This document shows positions 26,059 to 38,166 of a DNA stretch of 64,000 bases, one piece after another. This DNA comes from Solenopsis invicta (Eukaryota; Arthropoda; Insecta; Hymenoptera; Formicidae): NCBI RefSeq assembly GCF_016802725.1, contig NC_052677.1:18925329-18989328 (forward strand), written 5' to 3'. The notes beneath the pieces are model-generated. The model made no database searches. It was not told the origin of the DNA and saw only the letters and a program-made list of their open reading frames with translations. How positions within the stretch are numbered: position 1 is the first letter of the stretch; each line of letters starts with the position of its first letter. The position numbers and the translations under genes were made by a program.

Positions 26059-27924
26059 TATAACTGTCCCAGCGAATTAATTTGACAAAATTCTGCAACA
26101 AAAAAAAATATAAATAGATACAAAACTATTGACAACGCTACAGATAATTTTAATTTTTATATTAACGTATAAAATATTTATATTCTTCATACCATAAAAA
26201 CTATGCAAAATTTTTTTATATGTCAAATATATCAATTAAACATTTTACCTAGAAAGATTAGAAATAATTGCGTGCTGAACTGGTGTATATAATAGAATGT
26301 ATTATAACAAATTTAAAAACAATGGTACAATTGGAAAATAATAATTAATATTCATAAGTTGTGAGAGCAGCTCGGAAATGGAGCAGAAACTACGAACGTA
26401 ACCCAAAACGAGTAAAGAGATATCGCGAAAAGAACGTAAATTTCTAATATCAAATAATTACTTACGTTAATTCGAATTCATTGAGAACGGGACGGCTGTG
26501 AGTAATCAAAATCGTCAGCAAGAATTCACTGTCCTCCAACACTTTTCTCAAACCTTGACGTGAATCAACGTGAATCTCTTATAAATCCTTAACCACCTTG
26601 ACTGACGGCACTGACGCTTTTGGATGATTGTTACCTACGCTAGCGACAACGCTTTTCTCAGCCACTGTTGGCACACCTGGCGAAGGAAGCGCCGAGCGCG
26701 CGTACACGAATTTCAACCAACTTCAAATCGTTCCTAACTACTTTCGCACGACCGATTTATTCGTTTCGCCGCATTGTACCGATAATTTATGTCAACACAA
26801 TGGGGACGAGGCGCAAATACCAAATTGTAGGCAAATACAAGTACAAATTGACTCACCGTTCGTCATTGGTGCTCCGTCTCCAGCTTCGTTCAACTCCGTC
26901 TCAGCCGCAGCTGTCGAACGTTTGAGAGCAAAGATCCTCTTTACGACAATGCGTCTTAATTCACAGTTGGCACGAACATGCGATTCTTCGTTTTCGGCAC
27001 TTTCGAAACACTCCTGGTACTCACACGCGTCTAATACCCGTATTCATAGTCCCTCCTTAAAAAATAAGGATTTCTTGTTTCTGTCTGTCTTTGTTTTGCA
27101 TAGGATGAAACATAGTACGTGAGACAAAGACAGACAATAACAAGGAATCCTTGTTTCTCAAGGAAGAACTATGAATACGATCGTAAAACTTGGGATACGA
27201 GGCAACGGAGAAGATGCGTTGAACGCGACATGCATGACTTCGCATCATGCATCGTATCCGATACAACGGATGTTGCCACGAACGCTCGACACTTTACTTC
27301 ACTTTCAACCCTCCACGGCACTCTCGAAACACTCGCTCGCATTAAATAGTCGTTCGGGATGACGAAATATACGCGTTGAAGGTTGAAATGCTCCACAACC
27401 GCCACGACGCATCGCAATGTCGCGCCGTCCTACTTGACCTACCGACTGACCCGGACTGACCGACCGTTACCATCTGGCGATACTGCGCAGTGATACAACG
27501 CGCGCCTGCGCGGCAGTCACGTGGGCCACGTGACTTCACACTGCTTTCACCTCATACGCAATCTTAACCTAGAACTACCAAAAAGATTTATTTTAAGTTT
27601 TCATCATCCTTAATAAGAATAACGAAAAAAATACGATAAAAAAATGACCATGATATAAGATTCTTACAGTACTGTGGTACGATGATATCAATCGGCGTTG
27701 TTGCTGCATTGATACTCCTGCGCTAAGCTTCTATCATTCCTATGTGTATGCTGTTGTATGACAGCTGTAAATGGCTGTAAACGATAGGTAGGCGGGTATC
27801 AGGCATGTTATAAGAAATACAGAGAATGATAATAATAATGCTGAGCGACAGGAAATCCGAATCGGGACGGCAGCGTCTGGTATAGTCGGAGAAAGAGACT
27901 TGGAATTTTAAGTATACGAAAGCT
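26059..27924. promoter_or_regulatory. Head-to-head intergenic region: shared DOCK7/TBCK promoter
   Basis: The start codons of DOCK7 (minus) and TBCK (plus) are 1.87 kb apart. The segment 26,460-27,560 is richer in CpG than its surroundings, consistent with promoter sequence. The DOCK7 5' UTR is probably split (acceptor TTGCAG at 26,093). The hairpin at 27,039-27,179 lies in the middle. The open frame at 26,628-27,122 has no signature and was not called. Transcription start sites cannot be placed from sequence alone. Confidence 0.6.
27039..27179. repeat. 141-bp imperfect hairpin between DOCK7 and TBCK
   Basis: Left arm 27,039-27,097 begins cgtattcatagt. Right arm 27,121-27,179 ends actatgaatacg. 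The arms are reverse complements at roughly 80 percent of positions, including tgtctgtctttg, with a loop of about 22 bases. Could be a MITE or a transcribed hairpin. Confidence 0.75.
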
Positions 27925-30900
27925 ATGTGTCCTGCACTATTGGAGAACGAGGAGCGATGCCTGGGCGGCATGACTTTTTTTGCGCAAAGTCATCCGGTGG
28001 AGGTATGTGGCAGCAATGGTCTGCCACTCACACCGAATTCCATAACCATCTATGGGAAGGCACAATTTTTGAAGACTATCTATCACCCTCATCTTTCTCC
28101 CTATCTTGATATAATTAGAAGCAAGCATGGTGAGAATCCTGACAATTGCGAATAAATTTGTCTACTTGCAGAAATTATAATAGAATACAATTATTGTATA
28201 GAGAGTATAATTGTTTTGCATTTCATTTGTAGAGAGGATTGTAGTTGTTGCGGAATACAGCGGAAATCCATTGAGTACTAAACATGATCTAAACACAGAG
28301 GAGATCATCAAAATATCTTTTCAGTGTCTCTTAGCACTGCGGCATATGAATGAATTAGATCTAGTACACAGGCACTTGAGTTCAGATAATATCCTGATTA
28401 AGAAAAATAGTGATGTCCAGTTATACAATTATGGATTGTATTACATGACAGATGGAGGAAAGAATGTATCTTTCCCAATTGGGTATTTGTTTTTACTGAT
28501 ATAAAAATTAATAGACTTACCTGTTGATAGAAAAGCTTGAATTAAATTCTTCTCAGTTATCCAAAGTACACTGCACCGGAAGTGTTTTTGAACCCTAGTC
28601 CAAGTGGTGTCAAGATAGATTCCTGGTCTCTGGGAATGATCGTAGCTGAGCAACTATTAGGACAGCCTATCTGGCCTGGTGTAAAATTATCCCAGTGTTT
28701 AAGAAAAGTTTTGAGCTTAATATTATGTGAAACCAGCATATTCGAACGTCTTGCCAGAGAAAACAATTGTTTTCAAGTTTACGAAGTACAAAGGATTTAT
28801 CTATCATACATTGTAATTTGTTTGTTATAAAATTATATCCTTATCTTTATATGCAGAAGTTACCAAGGGAACTAAAGGAATTTGTAGATTCATGTCTACA
28901 AATTCATCCTACCAAGCGCAAGACTCCAGCGGAATTACTGGAACTACCGATATTCGCGGAGCATTTAATGAGAAATGTGCAGGAGAAGGAAGAAAATCTC
29001 TATAAGAATGTTATTGTTAGAAAAATGGATGAGTTGTATTATCTATGGCAATTGGCCGGTGGAGATATTACAGTAGAGCTAAAAAAGCAGAGTCTCATTA
29101 GATCAAGACCACCTATCTTATCTATTCCAAAGTAATACTCAAACATACTTATATGTGTGTAATAACCATAGATTATTCAATTTATATATCGGGAATATAT
29201 GCAATATATTTTTTCTGTTTTAGCTTAGTCATACTACTGGGGCAAATGTTTGGTCAGAGAGACACCGCTAGTCTACTCGATGTAAGGGTCGTTAAAGTTC
29301 CTCTGGAAACTCTTCGCCAGCGTTTAGCCCATATCCCTTACATAGCAAATTATCCTTGGTTGACAAATCAGTTAGTTCATTCATTTTTTTCTTATTCTGT
29401 ATTTGTCTTGATATTACATGATAAAAATTTGTCATAAAAATTTTACATTACAGAATGCGGGTTCAAGCGCAGGAAGATTTGACAAACGCTACATCTCAAT
29501 TGCCCTTAATCATAAGAGAACGCGATACGGAATATCAGTTTTACAGGCTCGTCCTGTTCGACAGACTTTTGCAGGCTTATCCGCTCACTCAGGAGGCAAT
29601 TATCGAGGAAGCACACAAGGATATACCGCCTCCGGTTAGAGGTGCCGTATGGGCGGCTTTGCTCGGTATCACTGGTGACATACAGAAACGTTATGACATG
29701 ATTGATAAGGAAACGCCCACTCACACTGATCGGCAGGTATGTAACTGCTATATGTAATACAATGTACAACATACAAATGCATCTCATTAATAATTTGTCA
29801 GATAGAGGTGGATATACCGAGATGCCATCAATATAGCGAATTATTGTCATCCGGCGCTGGGCATGAACGACTGCAAAGGTTGCTAAAAGCGTGGGTCAGA
29901 AATAATTTACATTACGTTTATTGGCAGGGTCTAGACTCGCTGACAGCGCCGTTTCTTTACTTAAATTTTAACAATGAAGGTATGATCACCCAACACACAT
30001 ACTTATGTTCTTTAACATTAAAATGATGGTATAAAATTGCAAACTTTTAATTTTCTATTCTTGTTCTTGGTTAGTAGAGATTTATCTTAATATTATTTTA
30101 TCATTAGAATTTTTTGTGTTATATTCACATATAATACTTCAATATTCCATACTGTATAATACAAAATAAAAGATATTAAAATAATTAGCGAACCCAAAAT
30201 GGCACTGTTGACAGTTTTGGTTAATTTACCGCACACTTGATTTTAGCTCGAGCTTTCGCGTGTTTGTCAACGTTTATACCGAAGTATCTTCACAAGTTCT
30301 TCCTGAAAGACAACTCGGCGGTAATACAGGAATACTTGGGAAAATTTTCTCAAATCATTGCGTTCCACGATCCCCAGTTGGCAAATCATCTAAAATCTAT
30401 AAATTTCGTACCGGAACTCTTTGCTATACCATGGTTCCTAACAATGTTTTCACGTAAGTTTTGCTGTTGAATACGCGTTTGGTGCACTAATCATCGATAT
30501 CAAAGATTATTAATGTTTTATAGACGTATTTCCGTTGCATAAGATATTGCATCTGTGGGATAAATTATTGCTGGGAGATTCATCGTTCCCTCTCTTGGTT
30601 GGATTAGCAATATTGAAACAACTGCGAGATTCCTTATTAATGTCAGGTTTTAACGAATGTATTCTTTTGTTCTCCGATCTGCCCGAGGTTGATATAGAAT
30701 TGTGCGTTAAGGATTCCATGACAATGTATCAGAATACACCCGCTAGTATTACATACAGAAAACACCAATACAATATAGCGAAGGTACAGTATCAATTGAG
30801 TTATTTCATTTGCCTGTATATTACACATAGAAAAATACATATTGCATTTATAAGTAAATATTATTTGTTTTAAGTATTTCATAAATTTAGTTTCACAAAT

Positions 30901-31215
30901 CTAGTAGAAATTCATTATCAGTATCAAATTTATTCATAATATATTCTGAATTCTAGTAAATTTAATTATTCAATCAAAAATATTAAATTAAAATAAAAAT
31001 TTAATTTGTTTATTATTTTGATTTCTTTTCGATAAAATTTTATAAATTCCTCAAAAGAATATAAATTCTTTTTTTATACATAATAATAAATTCTTATAAA
31101 ATTTGTATGATGAATATATTTTAAGACTATTATTAAAAAGTATTTTTTTGTTAAAAATAACCATTATTTAAAATTAAAAAGTGTATACACACACACACAC
31201 GCACGCACGTACGCA

Positions 31216-31246
<31 letters not shown>

Positions 31247-31975
31247 ATTCAACAATCACTTTTCTTAGTAATAGAACATTTTTCTTCATATATAAAATTC
31301 TTATTGATTAGCAGGATGTCAATTGGATTGAACCCGAAACGGGAACTGAAAAGATGCCAAGAATTAGTGTAGATGACTTTTTAAACCTCTACAACAACTC
31401 GCCGAGCAAAGTCATAGTAGTCGACGTACGTAATAATATACAGTAAGTACTTTTTAATTACTCTAATAAAACAAATTTGAGAGAATTTATTTTCTAAACT
31501 AATCTATCTTTAACAGATTTGAGAGAGGCGCTATTCTCGGCAGTATTAACATTCCATTCACAAGTGTGCAATTGTCTCAAACTCACATTGACACACTCGG
31601 GCCACATGCAAAACCATTGATAGATAATAAAAGCAGTGTCGTCGTAATTATTGGACCCCACGATCAAAACAACGCGTTGGCAAGTAGACCACATAATGCC
31701 TACCAATGTAAATTAATGTTAATCTTTGTTTAACTTTACTATCTTTTTCTAGTTCTTGTTAGAAAAAGATAAAGAGTAAACTAAACTGATTAAAGTTAAT
31801 CTACGTTGGTAAAAATGGATATAAGAGAAAATCGTAAAGAGATTTAGTCTAATATACTTTCCAACAGTTTGCAGATTTTCTGGTAAAATGCAATGTCATA
31901 GGAGTCTGTTCTCTTCAAGGCGGAATTAATGCGTTACGTTCCAAATCTCCGAATATCATAGTACCTGCACGCTAA
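27925..31975 (+). CDS. TBCK: TBCK: TBC domain-containing protein kinase-like protein, 12 exons
   Basis: Family knowledge: TBCK is a scaffold with an inactive kinase domain, a TBC (Rab GAP) domain and a C-terminal rhodanese domain, linked to mTOR signalling and endolysosomes. Exons: 27925-28129, 28233-28482, 28557-28785, 28857-29131, 29224-29370, 29454-29736, 29802-29979, 30247-30453, 30524-30783, 31315-31442, 31517-31679, 31868-31975; about 810 aa, all phases consistent. The pseudokinase (about 1-275) includes CGSNGLPLTPNSI and has HRH in place of the catalytic HRD and no DFG. The TBC domain (about 400-650) keeps IEVDIPR and YWQG, the arginine- and glutamine-finger motifs. The rhodanese domain (about 700-805) starts KVIVVDVRN. 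The last intron uses a GC donor (TTG|GCAAGT); the other introns are GT-AG. An in-frame ATG at 27,970 is an alternative start. It is slightly shorter than vertebrate TBCK. Confidence 0.95.
31187..31246. repeat. (AC)n-(GT)n inverted microsatellite in a TBCK intron
   Basis: A (CA)n/(CGCA)n run is followed by a (GT)n run after a cttttg spacer, so the two halves can pair as a hairpin. It lies about 70 bases before the exon starting at 31,315. Confidence 0.85.
31701..31848. repeat. Hairpin MITE, family agttaatctacRttggt (copy 2), in the last TBCK intron
   Basis: Left arm taccaatgtaaattaatgtt and right arm agttaatctacgttggta are inverted around an actatctttttct/agaaaaagataaagagt core. Matches the copy at 14,963-15,132. 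It starts about 20 bases after the GC splice donor. Confidence 0.65.
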
Positions 31976-32275
31976 TTGAATTACGTAATTGAGTTACTAT
32001 AGACATAATAATACTCAGATTTATTCATCGATACAGTACAATTAATGTTATATGACTTTTAAAACAAGTATAACGATCTTGTATAATTTTGTTATAAAAG
32101 GTTTCATTGTATTGCGTGACTTGATTTATTCACAAAGAGTATTCCATATATATCTTTCTATGTATACATTTCCAGTTGCTATGCCAACGAACGTCAAAAC
32201 TATGGGCAGAAGGCACGTGCGTTTCACTGCACTCGTTTAATTTTACTTACATAATATTAATTTAGTTAAATAAGT
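31976..32275 (+). other. 300-bp spacer between TBCK and TBC1D32
   Basis: Holds the TBCK 3' UTR and the TBC1D32 5' UTR on the same strand. It is AT-rich with no conserved element. Promoter and poly(A) site cannot be separated by eye, so overlapping transcripts are possible. Confidence 0.5.
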
Positions 32276-35200
32276 ATGGATAAGGGTGTGCCACCGGATC
32301 TTCATAAATGGCTAAGAAAATGTTTGAAGAAGGAATTCGGGAAAACCATACAAAGCGCTATAGAGAAAGAGCAGATACCCAGTGATATCGCCTACAAGCT
32401 TTCGCATTCGAAAGACATGGCTGCTTTGCTGAATTCTATGAAAAAGGCGATCACCGAGCAGTATGTGGTGGTGAAACCCACATCCGCAGCGTCACAGTCG
32501 CAGTCGTTGCTCTCCTTCACCAGCGATCTCGCGGCGGACGATTGGGTCTCCCCACAGGAAAATGGGGAAGAATACAACTGTATCATCGACAAGATCAGTC
32601 GCGACAAGCCTGTTCACGTGAGACTCGCCGGCTACGAGATTTTATTAAAGATCGAATTATCCAACATAAATAGCAGTTCGCAGTGGGATGTTTTCCAGAA
32701 AACGCTGCTGGACGGTCTAACAGACGATAGCAGAGCCATATTCGAGGCTAGCATGCAGGTACACGCAAAGTTACTGAATTGTTCGCAATTGCATCATACC
32801 TACGGTAATTTGCTGAGCGCGTTCAACGCGCAATATCATTCGCAAAAAGTGCGCGAGACTCTGCCCACTCTGATCTCTGGAATCAATTTCAAGTTCTTCC
32901 TGCACGAGAAATTATTTCGTATAATGCATCTAATAATCCGCTATCAAGAGGAAATGTTGAAAAACAGTAGGCACAGCGATAAGATTGTAGAAGAAATTAT
33001 AGAGCAATTTATAGTATTTTTTAGTACGCATAGTTTTGGTAACTCATTGCAACCCAAAACTTTGAACGTGCTGAACATCATTTCGGTCTTGGAGCCGCAG
33101 GCTAAGTGGAGCAAGAGGTGGCTTCATAGTCTTTCTATCAGGAGGATTTTCATCATTGTTCTAACTAAATCTCCAACGTTTCTGCAGAATATTGTTGATT
33201 GTGTTCAAAGCGGTTTGGCAGAGACACCCTGTTCCTTGTCCGTCTCCATTATGGACGAGAGCAACGAGCTGTGTATTTCCGGAAATACGATAGAAACCGC
33301 GACTTATCTGCATTGTTTGACTTTCGTCTCGCAACTCTGCAGCTACGAAGTTGGCAGAAGTTTGCTCACGGAGAATTCGTTGAAAACGCCATTTGAAATG
33401 GCTGATTTCTTGATGAAATTGTTGAACTCCTTGAATAAGTTAGCAGCAGAAGCACCGAGTGGTGTGTACAATACTTCCTGCAATGCTCTTAAAAACATAC
33501 TCAATATCTCGGACGTATTATATAATGATGAATTTTACCACGCTGCATTATGTCGTCTGACATCTCTTCCTGTAAATAATATAAAGATTTGGCCGCACAC
33601 ATTAAGTATTATTTCTCATATGGTGGACACCGTAGACGGTCCGACATTTTTGACTACAAGTTGTAAAGAACATTCAACAAATCCCGAAAAAGCACCATTG
33701 AAATGCCCAGTCGCGATCGTAATGCTGTACGCGTCGAATTTATTGAAACAGCCGTTTTCTATTATGGATATAAAATGTATGTTAGATTCATTTAGTCTGG
33801 TAGAAAAATTATTCAACGTATACGATGTTTATGAGGCAGCGCAAGAAGAGATTGAAACGCAGTTTTATCCCGCCGTTGCTAATTTTTACAAAAGATTGAA
33901 CAAGTGCAGCGTCGAGAACGAAAACAAAATTCAGCAACTCGATAGGTAATAAGGAAAATAGATTTATCTCTGAAAAAAAATCGTAACGATATATAATCTT
34001 TGAAATTCTCTTATAGTGCTGTCAAAAAAGTTTTACTGAAAATGGTATCAATACCGCTCGGCTTGCAAGCGCTTGTTAATGAAAAATTGGTGTTCGAGGA
34101 ACTAATTCGCGGATCGATCGCTCCTCTAAGAGTGATTTGGAGTTTCACTGATATAGTCAGCTTTATCTCGTCGGCTGGTTACTTCGACCTGGGTCATAAT
34201 GTACTCGCGGATCTCGGGCCCCACGTTTTGTCAACCTTGTTATCGCAAACTTGCACAAACGCAGAGGATCCTAGATTTTTTTATGATCCTTGGGATAGAG
34301 AGAACGTCAATGAATTTCTACACATACTTACATTATTTTCCCTTAATTTTAATTGTAAAGAACTTTATTAACACAATATTTTTGTACGTACTCTGGTGAA
34401 AAATTTTTTTAGAATACTTTATATTATTTTTAGAAAATTTATATAAAATTCAGAAATCTTCAAAATTCTTGTATAATCTTATAAGTTTTTAAAAATTTTG
34501 TCTCAGTTTTTTTTACGAATTGGAATAATTTGAGAAGTATTGAGAAAATCTACTTTTTTTTTCCATTTTGTATATATGGTTCTAAAATATTTTACATTTT
34601 TTTTATTCTGTAATTTAAAAAAAAACTAAAATCTGGAAATTAAAGATTTTTTTTTTAGATACCTTCAGAAATTTAAAATAAATTTCTACAATTATATCAT
34701 GAGAATTTTTTCACCAGAATATTTTGGGAGAATGTATAGTTAACAGATATTAAATGTATGTTCATTAACAGGTTTCGCCGCATTTATGGTGAATGACAGC
34801 GAATCAGATGATGAGGAAAAGGATTGTCCGTCGAATTTGTTTGAATTACTACAGGCTGTAACAGATGTGAATTCAACTTATCACCATTTAGCTCTTCTTT
34901 CGTTGAATACAGTAATTTGGAACCTAGATGCTTGCGCCTACCTATTAAACTCGTTGAACTTTCAGGTAGTACATTACACGCGATGGAAAGTATATATATA
35001 CTTGTATATAATAATAAATACAATTTTAGAAAGCGTTGTTAGATATTCAAAAAGACAGCACAATTATGATCGAAGTTCGCAAAGAACAAACCGATGATGA
35101 AAGTGATTACGAAAAATCAGAGGACAATAATGACAATAATGGTGATAAACCAGAGTCAACGAAGGAATATATAATTGACGAATCCAGTTTCTTGCGACAT

Positions 35201-37638
35201 AATATTTTATTAAAATCATATTACATGACATATAAAAAGAAACAATATATGTTACCGTTGGAGGAATATGAACTTTTCTCAGAATTTCCACCTCCCCGAA
35301 TATATGCAGATATGATAGACTTTCGAGAAATTGAATACGATTCGGAATTAAGTGATATGTTGCAGGAGGAAAGACCCGGACTGCTAGACATTAGTTGGGT
35401 TGCGCAAGTTAGAGAGGCTCATAAAGCCTCGCGAGGCCCAATTAAGGTGGTTTTATAAAAATAAATTTAACATGCAATTATTTAATTATGAAACAAAAAT
35501 AATGACCCTTATATTCAAAAACCAAAATAAATACACGGGCTATTAAAAGTCTAGCACGAGTATTAGTGCGCAAGTAAGTTAATAAAAATGTCTTTACTTA
35601 ATGTGGATATATTATATAGTATATACTTGCGAATATACTCCTTAATAGCCTATTTTTATTTATTTTGGGTTTTTAATTTATTATAATTTAGAATATAATT
35701 ATGATTTAGAAATTAACAAAATATTTTTATCTTAGAATTCAATGATGACAAATTTATTGAATCAAATGCACAAAGCTATTCCAACTGCGGAATGGGTGGA
35801 GCAATTTAAATGGCAGGAGAACATAACGTATGACACGGACTATTGGCTACCAGAAGACATACACGCTATTAACATTGTTTTAAATTACGCCGAACAACGA
35901 GAGATTTTAAAAAATACTAGCGACAGCCAAAAGAGTTTGAAACAATTCATTCATTCTGCCTACATATTTATACAGTACAATAAACCGAGCAGGTTTGAAG
36001 GTTTTGATTGGTTCTTGGCAACGGTGTTCATTATCTGTGATGGAAATTTGGATAAGTATGTAACTTGACATATTTAATTTCAAATAATTCATTCATTAGT
36101 GTAAAAAGTAAATAATTTAGCACAAAATAAGAGCCTCAGTTGACTGCGAATTAATCTTGACAGCCAATTTAATTTCCGATATGGTCACATATTAGTGGCA
36201 GATAATAAACTTGTTTATCAGTAGCCATATTCTAGCCAGTCAAAACTGCTAGCTTACTCCTTGAGCAGACTAGCTGCTTTGTTAGCTTGAATATGTCCAT
36301 TATCTCATTCGCGGTATTTAAACCACAAAGAAATAAAACAGATTAAACAAGCAGTTTAAACGGTTATCAATAGTGATTAACTCAAGCTAGTCAAATATCA
36401 TCATTGGCAGGTCTCAGATTGAAAACTTAGTTCTCACCAGGTCAACGTTTTTTTTTTATCATCAACCTGTCTCGATATTTCTTTCTCATCATTGACCAGA
36501 TATATGATATGCTATTACATTAATGTAAGTGACGGAAAAATTAAGAGCTGATCAGGATTTGAACTCGGAATCCTTTATTTTGACAACTAGCACTCTCATT
36601 ATTACTCCAAAACGCTCCAAATCGCTCTTTGAACCATTCTACTTGCCTATCAATTCCTAACGGCCTTACAATCCTTAATATTTTACATTAGTATATATTT
36701 AATATTAGTATGTTTAATTGTGTAAAAGCAACAAAAAAATTAACTTAAATTAAAAATTAATTTAAGTCAATTAAAATTTAACGTCGGGATCCTTCGTTCT
36801 CACTCCTTGCGCTCAAGAGCTAAGAATCGTGCCCCATGACTCTACTTCTCTCAGAATCATTCCGATCGCCTATCAATATCTAATCAACTTTACGACTGTA
36901 TATTCTTACAGTATATTATTGAATAATATGCTAATTATTATATGTTAAATAACTGATTATAGATGCAAGACTTTTATCATGCAATTAGTTCAATTTCCAT
37001 CGACACTGCTTCTTTGGCCGAAATTGGGCAAAGTTATCGATGAAAAAAATAACGAAGGCACCAGTTCGCAGTTCACTTTTATGCAAGTTTTAGAAACCAT
37101 GGTCAACATCGAGCTTCCAAACATCAAATATGGATTAAAGGTGATTAAATTTTATCATTTAAAGAATTTAGTTACCTAAATATACTGTAAAGTATGTTGT
37201 AACGTCCCGATTTTTACACAAAAAGGATGTCTTCGATATCGACTGGTGGATGATATTCAATAGAATGTTAACGCAATGCTTCTGGGGAATTCTTCCATGG
37301 AGCGAAATAGTTCATTTCTTTGCAATTTGTATTTTGTACCCGTCCGATTATATGGTGTACTATTCCGTGTCACTTTTGCAATTCTGCCAGGAAGAGCTGC
37401 TACAGGATTTGACAAATAGAAAAATGTGGCCGGAAAATATGGTATATAAGAAATGTACTAAATATAATTATTTACATTTAATATTATTAAATAACTTGCC
37501 AAATGCATCTTTATACAGGTATTGGACGAGTATCGCTGTCATAATTACATTACGTACATGAATAATTTAGGTCAGCGATATAGAAATCGGGTTTTACCGG
37601 CAATGACTAAAAATTTGAATTCTGAAGACGAAATATAA
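32276..37638 (+). CDS. TBC1D32: TBC1D32 (protein broad-minded), 8 exons
   Basis: Family knowledge: broad-minded proteins work with CDK20-type kinase in cilium structure and Hedgehog signalling, and have a degenerate C-terminal TBC domain. Exons: 32276-33945, 34017-34354, 34772-34965, 35030-35446, 35736-36055, 36963-37140, 37226-37441, 37519-37638; about 1,150 aa, phases all consistent, close to the vertebrate length. The single 1.67-kb first exon encodes the N-terminal broad-minded region (MDKGVPPDLHKWLRKCLKKE). An acidic linker (VNDSESDDEEKDCP) follows. The TBC-like end includes FEGFDWFLATVFIICDGNLDK and DVFDIDWWMIFNRML; the arginine- and glutamine-finger motifs were not seen. The donor after exon 4 (AAG|GTGGTT) is weak, but the phase and the next exon support it. 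MITEs occupy two introns. It lies head-to-tail behind TBCK. Confidence 0.92.
34393..34717. repeat. MITE with CTGGTGAAAAA ends in a TBC1D32 intron
   Basis: Terminal inverted repeats ctggtgaaaaatttttt and gagaattttttcaccag enclose about 290 bases of AT-rich non-coding sequence. A related longer element lies at 62,253-62,722. Confidence 0.65.
35520..35670. repeat. Hairpin MITE with CCAAAATAAATA ends in a TBC1D32 intron
   Basis: Left end accaaaataaatacacgggc and right end tatttttatttattttgggt are inverted. A ggctattaa motif is repeated inverted (ttaatagcc) inside both arms. Confidence 0.6.
36535..36860 (-). repeat. Possible tRNA-like (SINE) remnants in a TBC1D32 intron
   Basis: On the minus strand, ggattccgagttcaaatcct at about 36,545-36,575 resembles a pol III B box. 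A related string (aaggatcccgacgttaaat) lies at about 36,780-36,800. No cloverleaf folds and the T stem does not pair, so these are not tRNA genes; a decayed SINE is the best guess. Confidence 0.25.
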
Positions 37639-38166
37639 TGATAAATATCTCGTCACACACATCTTGGTAACTTAAAAAGTGAGGAGTAAAAGATACGTAT
37701 CATCGACAGTGTAGAAAAAATAAATTGCATTCATGCAAAAGAAATATTTTACAGATCTTTAACCGAACAATAATAACTAATAAAACAATATATATGTATA
37801 TATAACGAATAACAATCGACTCTATTGCATTGTAATTAATAAAAGATCTTATGTTCAATTTCCTATATACATATACATATATGCTTTCAATTAGCGTTAG
37901 CTGTAATGAACGTATGTACACTCTGTATGTATATGAGAACATTTTGTGTACAGATTGTATTTAGAAATCTTTCATGTATACAACATAACATTGACTGCTA
38001 TTCATGTAACTCGTATACCTGCAAAATTCAACGATGTGCGAGCTTTTGCTTGAAGCTTTTCCAATGATAATATCCCACCACACACAAAGGTCAGATATCT
38101 TTTTACATGTACAGTGCAATAATCTCTTAATATTGTCATTCACTCTGTTATTTCTTAATCAAATAA
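37639..38166. other. Convergent 3' spacer between TBC1D32 and AIFM1
   Basis: The two stop codons face each other 528 bases apart. The spacer holds both 3' UTRs and short TA-rich tracts. No other feature seen. Confidence 0.6.

Noticed and set aside
26628..27122. 164-residue plus-strand frame between DOCK7 and TBCK
   Set aside because: No signature; runs into the hairpin arm and lies in the divergent promoter region.
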